Of a DNA stretch of 16,134 bases, positions 1-7,504 are shown piece after piece (the first letter of the stretch is position 1; every line of letters starts with the position of its first letter). A program made the translations under genes and the position numbers. The stretch covers positions 1-16,134 of the forward strand of contig JAJECR010000253.1 in NCBI GenBank assembly GCA_022821935.1. Direction: 5' to 3'. The stretch comes from Candidatus Latescibacterota bacterium (GTDB lineage Bacteria > JAAXHH01). A model generated the notes under the pieces. The model was not told the origin of the DNA. It worked only from the letters and a program-made list of their open reading frames with translations, and ran no database searches.

Positions 1-2
1 GG

Positions 3-1760
3 GAGGAAGAAGCCGCGAAACTGCGCCGGACCATGCTGGACGAGGTCGTGCTCAAGGGGATACCCGACGACTGGCGAACAGCCGGGGCCGAAGTCGAATG
101 GAAGGATGTGATCGAAACCGGCAAGGGATATCGCATTCGCAAGCTGACCTACCAGGCCCTGCCCGGTCTCGTCATCCCCGCTCTGCTCTACGAACCCGAC
201 CACTTACCGGAAACGACGCCGGGCGTGCTGAACCTCAACGGGCACGTCGGTCCGCCGGGGAAGGCGGTGGACTACAAGCAGGTAAGGTGCGTCAACCTGG
301 CGAGGCGGGGCATGGTGACCCTGAATCCCGAATGGCTGTGCTTCGGCGAACTGCAGGGCCCGGGGTACCAGCACAACAACGCGAGTTACCTGGACCTTTG
401 CGGTACCGCCGGCCTGGCGGTGTTCTACCTGGCCATGGCCCGCGCGCTGGACGTGGTGCTGGCCCATGATCATGTCGATCCCGATCACATAGCCGTGACC
501 GGTCTGTCCGGCGGGGGCTGGCAGACGATCATCCTCGGCGCCCTTGACACGCGGGTGCGTCTCGCCGTGCCCAATGCGGGATACATCGGTCTGGACAGCC
601 GCGTCAATCACCGCGCCGACCGGGGCGACATCGAACAGAACGCCGCGGACCTCGCCGCGACGGCCGACTATCCCCTGCTCACGGCCATGCTGGCGCCTCG
701 TCCCGCCCTGTTACTGTATAACGAGCACGACGACTGTTGCTTCCAGACCGCCCGGGCTAAACCCTCGGTATTCGACCCGGTTCAGCCGCTCTATGCGTCG
801 CTGGGAAGACAAGACGCGTTCGAATTCCATAACAATATAGATCCTGGAACCCACAACTACGAACTGGAACACCGGGAACGGTTCTACCGGTTTCTGAACC
901 GTCATTTCTTGCCCGCCGGGCAGGGCCGCGATGAGGAGATCCCTTCGGAAGACGAAATCCGTACAGAAGAGGAGCTGACTGTCGGCACGCCCGCGGGGAA
1001 CGCCGATTTCGTTACCCTTGCCCGGACCGTCGCGGACGGGCTCAAACGTGAAAGACCGCCCCGCGAGGCATCCGCGCTGAGCCGATGGCAGCGCGAAGGT
1101 AGAGAACGGCTTCAGTCCATTCTGCGGTACAGGTCCTTTCCGGTCGACGCCGTGACTACGGTTTCTTCGAAGATCGACGACGGCATTCGGAGGAATTTCC
1201 TTCATTACCGGCTCCGGCGGGACTGGATCCTTCCCGTGGCGGTATCCTCGCCTCTGGCGCGAACGACCGGGCAAACCTGCGTGATCTTGACGGACGAGGG
1301 CATGAAAGGCGCCGGCCCCTTGATTGAGGAAATCCTCCGAAAAGGCGCTTCCGCCGTGGCGGCCGAAGTGATCATGCAGGGAGCGTGTGGCCTGGGGAAG
1401 GCGCCGCACCAGTGGACGATGTTGCTTTCTTCGAATGGCGGCAGGATGCTGGGCCTCCAGGTCGCCCAGCTCGCGGCGGTCATGAGTCGGGTGGAAACGC
1501 CCCGACTGGGCGTGACCGCCTCCGGGCCCGTATCTTGTGTAATCGCCCTTATGGCGGCGGCCATGACCGATCGGGAAGTGGAGGAAGTCGTGATGTGCAG
1601 GGGACTTGAAAGCCTGCGCCGGTTGATCGATGAACCCGGACGGTATGAGACCATGTCCTCGCTATTCTGCTTCGGTCTGCTGACCTCATTCGATATCGAG
1701 GATCTCGTCGCGCTGGCCCGTCCCGCCCGGGTTGAACTGAAGTCAGTCGCCGACCTGTGA
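3..1760 (+). CDS. Two-domain alpha/beta hydrolase, acetylxylan-esterase-like (5' partial)
   Basis: The reading frame is open to the left edge of the window. The first ATG (33) has no properly spaced ribosome binding site, and the ten codons before it (EEEAAKLRRT) read as protein, so the true start probably lies outside. Numbered from that ATG, the N-terminal half is an alpha/beta-hydrolase fold with the nucleophile elbow G-L-S-G-G at Ser159, a likely acid at Asp233 or Asp234 (after LLLYNEH) and a likely His274 (in PGTHNYE). This resembles the acetylxylan esterase / dienelactone-hydrolase-like group, which cleaves ester bonds of carbohydrates or small molecules. Residues from about 400 look like a second, decayed hydrolase half: the equivalent elbow reads TASGP around Ser497, and a segment near the end (LLTSFDIEDLVALARPARVEL) matches the pre-acid strand. 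There is no signal peptide in the visible part. The end overlaps the convergent glycosyltransferase gene. The substrate cannot be told. Confidence 0.82.
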   Translation, partial: EEEAAKLRRTMLDEVVLKGIPDDWRTAGAEVEWKDVIETGKGYRIRKLTYQALPGLVIPALLYEPDHLPETTPGVLNLNGHVGPPGKAVDYKQVRCVNLARRGMVTLNPEWLCFGELQGPGYQHNNASYLDLCGTAGLAVFYLAMARALDVVLAHDHVDPDHIAVTGLSGGGWQTIILGALDTRVRLAVPNAGYIGLDSRVNHRADRGDIEQNAADLAATADYPLLTAMLAPRPALLLYNEHDDCCFQTARAKPSVFDPVQPLYASLGRQDAFEFHNNIDPGTHNYELEHRERFYRFLNRHFLPAGQGRDEEIPSEDEIRTEEELTVGTPAGNADFVTLARTVADGLKRERPPREASALSRWQREGRERLQSILRYRSFPVDAVTTVSSKIDDGIRRNFLHYRLRRDWILPVAVSSPLARTTGQTCVILTDEGMKGAGPLIEEILRKGASAVAAEVIMQGACGLGKAPHQWTMLLSSNGGRMLGLQVAQLAAVMSRVETPRLGVTASGPVSCVIALMAAAMTDREVEEVVMCRGLESLRRLIDEPGRYETMSSLFCFGLLTSFDIEDLVALARPARVELKSVADL

Positions 1761-2990
1761 CGAGATCCCGGCCTGCAATGCGGACTGAATGGCGTCGATG
1801 ACCGGGCCGGGCGGCAACGTGCGGAGGCAAAGGGCGCCCCGGGAGACGGTCGACGTGATGGGTTCGTGCCGGCACGTCATGAAACAACCCCTGCAGGCCA
1901 GGTAGTCCGGATGAGAGACGGTGCGCAGATTCGTATAGCCGTAGTTGCGGGGATAGGGGAAGAAGTACCCGAAGTGGCTGTCCGGACAAACGCACACCGT
2001 GGGCGTGCCCAGCGCCGCCGCGATATGACTCAGCCCCGAGTCTAGTCCGACAAAAAGCCGCGCTTCCCTGATCAGCCGCATCACCCCGGTTAGTCCTGTT
2101 TCAATTATCCGCACGTCGGTCAGGGCGGCCCGGTCCAGGCCGGGGGTCTTGCCGGGTTCGACCAGCGCGACAAACTGCTGATCCGGAAAGGCGCTGATCG
2201 TCTCCGCCCAGTGCGACGGTGGATAGTCTTTCCGCCGATTCTCGCTGGCGGGCTGCCACGCCACGTATCCCCCCGGTTCTATCCCGAATCGGCGGCATTC
2301 CGCCGTCCCGGATCCGATATGGCCAAGGTCCGGGCGCCACAACTTCCCATCCTCTGTCTCGATGCCGCACTGTTCAAGCACCTGCCGGATGTAATGGGCG
2401 TTGTGATTCAGTACATGGTATCCGTCCTCTGCCGTGCCGGCGCCTTCCCGGCCCGCGTAATGCGGCACGATCTCGAAACCGGCCGGATAGGGCCGTTCCG
2501 CCGCCAGGTCTCTCCCCAGGTAATATCCTTCGTAGACGAACTTGCGGTCTGCCCGCAGGGCGGCCAGCAGGGAATCCAGCGTGAACAGGCCGCCGTAGAA
2601 CGTGTGGATGTCCGCGATGACGTACCGGAACGACTGGTTCACGATCCGTTCGAGCGGTGCGGCCGGAGCAGTACCGGAACCGGCTTCGGGCTCGAATGGA
2701 TCGGGAAATGCCATAAATGCGTCGACGAACGGTTCGACGAGGGGCTTCACTGGGGATCTTCCCAGGAACCAGACCGGACGGGGGTGAAACCACCGGCGCA
2801 GCCGCTTTAGATGCCCCGTCGCCAGCACCATGTCTCCGATCCGGCCCCATCCCACGTAAAGAACGGGCCGGGGCTCCGAACTCGACGGGGACGATATCCG
2901 CGCCGCCCAACTCCGGGTTTTGCGGCGCAGACAGCGGTTTCGGAATGCAAAGAAGAGACGGTAAGTGAAGTTGTTGAACAGTTTCCACAT
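1743..2990 (-). CDS. Glycosyltransferase family 9 (heptosyltransferase-like)
   Basis: A 415-residue protein of the GT9 family, whose members transfer ADP-heptose or related sugars to the lipopolysaccharide core at the cytoplasmic face of the inner membrane. The N-terminal nucleotide-fold motif VGWGRIGDMVLATGHL lies at residues 46-61, and the C-terminal donor-binding motif GLDSGLSHIAAALGTP at 315-330. Both are typical of the family. The first 40 residues are a basic, aromatic extension before the first beta strand, so the protein is longer than the usual 340-360. Four cysteines near the end (366, 369, 373 and 388, as CxxCx3C then C) recall the cysteine cluster of WaaF-type enzymes. The start is the first ATG in frame; no strong ribosome binding site precedes it. 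The last 18 bp overlap the end of the convergent hydrolase gene. No other lipopolysaccharide genes are in the window, so the acceptor is unknown. Confidence 0.85.
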   Translation of the reverse strand: MWKLFNNFTYRLFFAFRNRCLRRKTRSWAARISSPSSSEPRPVLYVGWGRIGDMVLATGHLKRLRRWFHPRPVWFLGRSPVKPLVEPFVDAFMAFPDPFEPEAGSGTAPAAPLERIVNQSFRYVIADIHTFYGGLFTLDSLLAALRADRKFVYEGYYLGRDLAAERPYPAGFEIVPHYAGREGAGTAEDGYHVLNHNAHYIRQVLEQCGIETEDGKLWRPDLGHIGSGTAECRRFGIEPGGYVAWQPASENRRKDYPPSHWAETISAFPDQQFVALVEPGKTPGLDRAALTDVRIIETGLTGVMRLIREARLFVGLDSGLSHIAAALGTPTVCVCPDSHFGYFFPYPRNYGYTNLRTVSHPDYLACRGCFMTCRHEPITSTVSRGALCLRTLPPGPVIDAIQSALQAGISSQVGD

Positions 2991-3060
2991 ATATGCACGG
3001 GCCTGATCGCAGTCCGGCCCCGCGACAAATGATTCCTCATTGGCACGGAGGCCGGTTTTA

Positions 3061-3126
3061 TTGAATAACGGCTATTCCTTCTTTGTATAGATGTACTTGA
3101 CGGGTTTACCTGATATTACGTAATTG
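3061..3126 (+). promoter_or_regulatory. Possible promoter region of the efflux operon
   Basis: Inside the 205-nt gap between the divergent glycosyltransferase and efflux genes there are two weak sigma70-like pairs: TTGAAT (3061-3066) with TATAGA (3086-3091, 19-nt spacer), and TTGACG (3097-3102) with TAATTG (3121-3126, 18-nt spacer). Neither is close to consensus. This AT-richer patch is nevertheless the natural place for the operon promoter. I see no convincing promoter for the glycosyltransferase on the other strand. Confidence 0.3.
3115..3124. promoter_or_regulatory. Palindrome ATTACGTAAT, candidate operator
   Basis: A perfect 10-bp palindrome, 71 nt upstream of the adaptor start codon, overlapping the possible -10 element at 3121-3126. 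Its position fits a repressor or activator site for the efflux operon. The regulator is unknown, and no regulator gene is in the window. Confidence 0.3.
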
Positions 3127-3180
3127 GAGTCGGCCCGGCAAGTCGGCGTTGGCGTACGGAAACAGGCAAGGCGGCGAGAC

Positions 3181-3186
3181 AAGGAG
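3181..3186 (+). promoter_or_regulatory. Ribosome binding site AAGGAG that fixes the adaptor start
   Basis: AAGGAG lies 9 nt before the ATG at 3196. It supports this start over a TTG at 3124, which would add 24 basic residues before the signal sequence. Confidence 0.75.
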
Positions 3187-3195
3187 CAGGCATTG

Positions 3196-4263
3196 ATGAT
3201 CACCCGCACTATGAATCGGTTCGGGCTGGCCGCTTGCGTGGCAGGCGTGCTGGTGAATACGGGCTGCGGAGAAAGCGGCAGCGCCGCCAACGAGGCGGCC
3301 GCCGTGGAGGAGACGCGGGCCGTGAACGTGGTGACCAGCGTAGTCCGGCCCCGGGAATTCATCAATCACCTCAGGCTGGTGGGCGAGGTCAAGCCGGTCC
3401 GGCGCGTGGTGGTTAGTATCGAGGCTACCGGGCTGGTAAAAAACATTGAAGTTGAAAAAGGCGCGTCTGTTCGGCAGAACGCCGTACTCGCGCGGCTGGA
3501 CGACGAACTGCTCAAGGCTGCCGCTGACGAGGCCGAAGCGGCCCTGAACGCCAGCGGGCTGACCCTGCGCAACCAGAAACGTCTGTTGGATCAGAAAGCC
3601 CTGGCGGAGTCCGTGTACCTTGACACCAGGTATCGCCATGACATGAATCTCGCGCGGCACCAACAGGCGCAGACTTACCTGAGCAAGACGATTATCCGGG
3701 CGCCGATCTCCGGCGTGGTGGACAGCCGCAATCTGGAGGTGGGCGAACTGGCTACGCCTGGACGGGAGTTGATGGACCTGGTAGATATCGACCGGGTCAA
3801 AATCGTGGCCGGCGTCCCGGAGCGGCATTTGAAACACGTCGCCGACGGCACGCGCGCTACCCTGACGTTCCCCGCCTATCCGGACGTTGTCCTGGAAGCG
3901 GACATCACCTATATCGGCACGACGCTGGACCCGGAGAGCCGGACCATACCCATCGAAATCGCTCTGGACAATCCGGGGCACCGGCTTAAGCCCGAAATGG
4001 CCGTCACCATACGCGTCGTCAAAGACAATATACCGGAAGCCATCGTCATCCCCCAGGACGCTGTAATCGACACCGACCAGGGCCGGATCGTATTCCTGGT
4101 AGACCAGAACACAGCCCGGTCCGTACCGGTGGCGCTCGGATCGACATCGGGCGACCACGTGCTGGTCACGAACGGGCTGTCTGCCGGTGATTCCCTGATA
4201 GTTGTGGGTCACCGAAACCTGGTGAACGGCGAATCCATTCAGGTCAGAAACGACAGGATGTAG
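3196..4263 (+). CDS. RND efflux periplasmic adaptor (membrane fusion protein)
   Basis: A 355-residue HlyD/AcrA-type adaptor that would link the inner-membrane RND pump to the outer-membrane channel. The N-terminus has a hydrophobic segment ending in VNTGC (cysteine about residue 24), so it may be a lipoprotein as AcrA is, although the -3 residue Asn makes a poor lipobox. The two halves of the lipoyl-like domain are visible: GLVKNIEVEKGASV and, after a short alpha-helical hairpin rich in Ala, Glu, Leu and Gln, TIIRAPISGVVDSRNLEVGE. A beta-barrel domain (VKIVAGVPERHLKHV, then TLDPESRTIPIEIALDN) and a membrane-proximal domain follow. Start ATG 3196 is chosen for its AAGGAG; a further ATG at 3211 is possible. 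It is the first gene of a three-gene operon, with 45 nt before the pump gene. Confidence 0.9.
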   Translation: MITRTMNRFGLAACVAGVLVNTGCGESGSAANEAAAVEETRAVNVVTSVVRPREFINHLRLVGEVKPVRRVVVSIEATGLVKNIEVEKGASVRQNAVLARLDDELLKAAADEAEAALNASGLTLRNQKRLLDQKALAESVYLDTRYRHDMNLARHQQAQTYLSKTIIRAPISGVVDSRNLEVGELATPGRELMDLVDIDRVKIVAGVPERHLKHVADGTRATLTFPAYPDVVLEADITYIGTTLDPESRTIPIEIALDNPGHRLKPEMAVTIRVVKDNIPEAIVIPQDAVIDTDQGRIVFLVDQNTARSVPVALGSTSGDHVLVTNGLSAGDSLIVVGHRNLVNGESIQVRNDRM

Positions 4264-4268
4264 TGCAT

Positions 4269-4283
4269 TGGCAGATTCTGCCA
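4269..4283. promoter_or_regulatory. 15-nt palindrome in the adaptor-pump gap
   Basis: TGGCAGA-T-TCTGCCA, with perfect 7-bp arms around one base, starts six bases after the adaptor stop codon and lies 13 bases before the pump's ribosome binding site. As RNA it could fold as a short hairpin and act on relative expression or mRNA stability; as DNA it could be a protein site. No T-tract follows, so it is not a terminator. Confidence 0.4.
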
Positions 4284-4308
4284 CATACATACACTGGAGC
4301 ATCCCTTC

Positions 4309-7300
4309 GTGAAAGTCTCTGACCTGGCCATCAGCAACAGAATCAGCATCTTCGTCATGACCGGGGCCGTCATTCTCCTCGGCTTCATGTCCTATCTGTC
4401 CCTGCCCCGCGAATCCACCCCTTCGATCACCATACCGATCGTATTCGTCGCCACCCCATATTTCGGGGTGTCTCCCGCGGATATCGAGAACCTCGTTACC
4501 CAGCCGATCGAGAAGCACCTCGAAGAACTCGCCAACGTGAAGGAGATATCCTCCACCTCCAGCGAGGGCATCTCGACAGTGGTCATCGAGTTTGAAACCG
4601 ACGTCGACATCAACAACGCGCTTCAGAAAGTTCGTGAAGAGGTCGACCTCGCACGGACCGAGATCCCGGACGACGCGGAAGAATCCACTGTCCAGGAGAT
4701 CAATTTCGACGACATCCCCATCCTGGTGATCAACGTCGCCGGGACACACAGCCTCGTGACGCTGAAAGACATCGCTGAGGACCTGGAACAGCGCATCGAA
4801 CAGGTTCCGGGCGTGCTGGACGTAACGGTGGCGGGCGGGCTGGAACGGGAAGTCCAGGTCAACGTCGATCCGGACCGGCTGGTGTACTACGGCCTGGAAC
4901 TCGAAGACATTATCGAAACGATTCGCCAGGAGAACCTGAATATGCCCGGCGGATCGATCAAGACCGGTACGCTGCGATACGCCGTCAGGGTCCCGGGAGA
5001 ATTCACGACGCCGGACGAGATCGGGGCGCTGGTGCTCGAGACCCGGAACCGGCAACCCATCGCCATCGCGGACGTGGCTGAGGTCCGGTTCGGGTTCAAG
5101 GAGGAAACCACCTTCGCCCGCATGAACGGCCTGCCCTGTGTCTCCCTGAACGTACAGAAACGCAGCGGCGAGAACCTGATTCAGATCGCCGACGCTGTAA
5201 AGGCGCTGCTGGAAGAAGAGCGGAGGCGGTTGCCGCAGACCGTGAACCTGGCGGTCCTGGCGGATCAGTCCAAGGACATCCGTTCCATGATCAGCGACCT
5301 GGAGAATAATATCATCTCCGGCCTGATCCTCGTCATCTGCGTGCTGTTCATGTTCATGGGCGTACGAAACGCGCTTTTTGTGGCCATCGCGATTCCGCTG
5401 TCCATGCTGATCTCCTTCATTGTACTCGACATCCTCGGATACACGTTGAACATGGTCGTGCTCTTCAGCCTGATCCTGGCGCTTGGCATGCTCGTGGACA
5501 ACGCCATCGTCATCGTCGAGAACATCTACCGGCACCGGGAGGAAGGCGCTCCCCTGATCCGCGCCGCCCGCGAGGGCGTGGGCGAGGTGGCCGTGCCGGT
5601 CTGCACTTCCACCCTCACTACCCTGTGCGCCTTCGCCCCCATGCTGTTCTGGCCCGGCATCATAGGCGATTTCATGAGCTACCTGCCGGCCACGCTGATC
5701 ATTACCCTGTCGGCCTCGCTTTTTGTCGGGCTCATCATCAATCCCACGGTCTGCTCCGTGCTGCTTACCGTGAACACGGCCCGGAAGGACCAGAAGTGGC
5801 TGATGGTGGTACGCCAGCGGTACAGCCGGTTTCTCATGTGGGCCCTGTCGCACAGGATGCCTGTCATGATCGTCACCTGCGGCGCGCTCATCGGGATGAT
5901 CATGCTTTATGGGGTGATCGGCAAGGGGGTGGAGTTCTTCCCGGAGACCGAACCGAACCAAGCCTACATCGACGTGAACACGGCGATCGGCACCAAGCTG
6001 GACGTCTCCGACGGCATCGTCCGACAGGCGGAGGATAACATACAGGACGTGCCCGACATGAACCAGTACGTCGCCAGCGTGGGCGCTTCCCCGAACCCGC
6101 AGGACTTCAGCGCGGGCGGCGGCGGGACGCCCCACAAGTCGCGGATCATCGTGGACTTTTTCGAACGGCAGGACCGGGAGCAGTCCTCCTTCGATACGGT
6201 GGAGATGATCAGGCAGCGGATGGAGCAGCTCATCGGCGCGGACGTGGAAATCATCACCCCGTCGCCCGGACCGCCCACCGCGGCGCCCGTGAACATCGAG
6301 ATCGTAGGGGAGGATTTCGCCGTGCTCAGCCGGCTGGCCGATGAAGCCATGCTCCTCATCGAGAACATCCCGGGCCTGGTGGACCTCAAGGACGACTACG
6401 ATTCCGGCAAGCCGGAGCTGAAGGTGGAAATCGACCGCGAGCAGGCCGCCCTGCTGGAGCTGAACACGGCCAAGATCGCCCGCGCGGTGCGAACGGCCAT
6501 AAATGGCACGGAAGCCTCCAAGTACCGCGTCGGGGAGGAAGAATACGACATCGTCGTGCGGTTCGCCGAGCCGGAGCGGTCCACCTTCGCCGACCTGGAA
6601 CGGATACACATCATCCACGATGACGAGCTCGTTTCGCTGAGCATCCTGGCCCAGACCCGCGTGGCCGGCGGGGTGGGATCCATCAAGCGGAAGGACCAGG
6701 AACGCGTGCTGACCATTGAGGGCGACGTGGAAGGCCGGCTCGCCAACGACGTGCTCGCGGACGTCCAGAACACCCTGGCGGGTCTCGAGCTTCCGGAGGG
6801 TTACGACCTGCGGTACGCCGGCGAAAACGTCGAACAGGACGAAGCCACCGCCTTTCTCTCCAGGGCTTTTTTCATTGCCCTGATCCTGATCACCCTCGTG
6901 CTGGTCACCCAGTTCAACTCCGTCACCATGCCCTTTATCATCATGATGTCCGTTGTGCTGTCGCTGATCGGCGTCCTCTTCGGTCTGATCGTGACGGCCA
7001 CGCCTTTCGGCATCATTATGACCGGGATCGGCGTCATCAGCCTGGCCGGCGTGGTCGTCAACAACGCCATCGTGCTGATCGATTATATCAGAAAACTTCG
7101 AAACCGCGGGTTGCGCCGACGGGAAGCGATCGTGCAGGGCGGTGTGACCCGTTTGCGGCCCGTCCTGTTGACGGCGATCACCACCATCCTCGGCCTCATA
7201 CCCCTGACCACCGGGCTCAGCTTCAATTTCATGACGCTGAGCCTGGAAATCGGCGGCGAGAGTTCGCAGTGGTGGGGACCCATGGGCGTGGCCGTGATCT

Positions 7301-7461
7301 TTGGACTGGCCATCGCCACGGTGTTGACGCTGATCGTGGTGCCCGTGATGTATGATTTCGTATCGGGATGGGCCGAACGGGGCGATGGAGATGCGAAGGC
7401 AACGGAAGAACGCGGCCGGGATGCCGGCGCCGCCGTCGATCAGCCCGTGACGGCGGTATGA
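4309..7461 (+). CDS. RND efflux transporter permease (AcrB/HAE-type)
   Basis: A 1050-residue inner-membrane pump of the RND superfamily, full length for the AcrB-like group, driven by proton entry and exporting drugs, lipophilic compounds or lipids through the adaptor and TolC partners. TM1 is at about residues 12-31. The porter-domain signature begins at residue 37 (STPSITIPIVFVATPYFGVSP). TM4 carries GMLVDNAIVIVEN with Asp397 and Asn398, and the TM10 region carries VVVNNAIVLIDY with Asn918 and Asn919. Compared with AcrB, the second aspartate of the TM4 pair and the TM10 lysine are both replaced by Asn. This pattern occurs in some RND clades, so I do not read it as a dead pump. A 40-residue hydrophilic tail ends the protein. 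The GTG start is 9 nt after GGAG (4296-4299). The TolC-like gene follows after 43 nt. Confidence 0.93.
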   Translation: MKVSDLAISNRISIFVMTGAVILLGFMSYLSLPRESTPSITIPIVFVATPYFGVSPADIENLVTQPIEKHLEELANVKEISSTSSEGISTVVIEFETDVDINNALQKVREEVDLARTEIPDDAEESTVQEINFDDIPILVINVAGTHSLVTLKDIAEDLEQRIEQVPGVLDVTVAGGLEREVQVNVDPDRLVYYGLELEDIIETIRQENLNMPGGSIKTGTLRYAVRVPGEFTTPDEIGALVLETRNRQPIAIADVAEVRFGFKEETTFARMNGLPCVSLNVQKRSGENLIQIADAVKALLEEERRRLPQTVNLAVLADQSKDIRSMISDLENNIISGLILVICVLFMFMGVRNALFVAIAIPLSMLISFIVLDILGYTLNMVVLFSLILALGMLVDNAIVIVENIYRHREEGAPLIRAAREGVGEVAVPVCTSTLTTLCAFAPMLFWPGIIGDFMSYLPATLIITLSASLFVGLIINPTVCSVLLTVNTARKDQKWLMVVRQRYSRFLMWALSHRMPVMIVTCGALIGMIMLYGVIGKGVEFFPETEPNQAYIDVNTAIGTKLDVSDGIVRQAEDNIQDVPDMNQYVASVGASPNPQDFSAGGGGTPHKSRIIVDFFERQDREQSSFDTVEMIRQRMEQLIGADVEIITPSPGPPTAAPVNIEIVGEDFAVLSRLADEAMLLIENIPGLVDLKDDYDSGKPELKVEIDREQAALLELNTAKIARAVRTAINGTEASKYRVGEEEYDIVVRFAEPERSTFADLERIHIIHDDELVSLSILAQTRVAGGVGSIKRKDQERVLTIEGDVEGRLANDVLADVQNTLAGLELPEGYDLRYAGENVEQDEATAFLSRAFFIALILITLVLVTQFNSVTMPFIIMMSVVLSLIGVLFGLIVTATPFGIIMTGIGVISLAGVVVNNAIVLIDYIRKLRNRGLRRREAIVQGGVTRLRPVLLTAITTILGLIPLTTGLSFNFMTLSLEIGGESSQWWGPMGVAVIFGLAIATVLTLIVVPVMYDFVSGWAERGDGDAKATEERGRDAGAAVDQPVTAV

Positions 7462-7481
7462 CCGGAAACCGGAGAATGAAT

Positions 7482-7500
7482 CCGGAGGATAACCGGAGGA
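7482..7500 (+). promoter_or_regulatory. Duplicated Shine-Dalgarno before the TolC-like gene
   Basis: The 8-mer CCGGAGGA occurs twice, at 7482-7489 and 7493-7500. The second copy places GGAGG 5 nt before the ATG at 7505 and is the working site. Two more CCGGA copies lie at 7462 and 7469. A 10-codon reading frame (ATG 7476) ends in a TGA that overlaps the TolC start codon, but its own GGAG is only one base away, too close for good initiation. Confidence 0.6.
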
Positions 7501-7504
7501 CAAA

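Noticed and set aside
4268..4283. Possible sigma54 promoter (TTGGCAG then TGC) before the pump gene
   Set aside because: The GG and GC elements are 8 nt apart instead of the required 10, so it does not fit; the sequence is better described as a palindrome.
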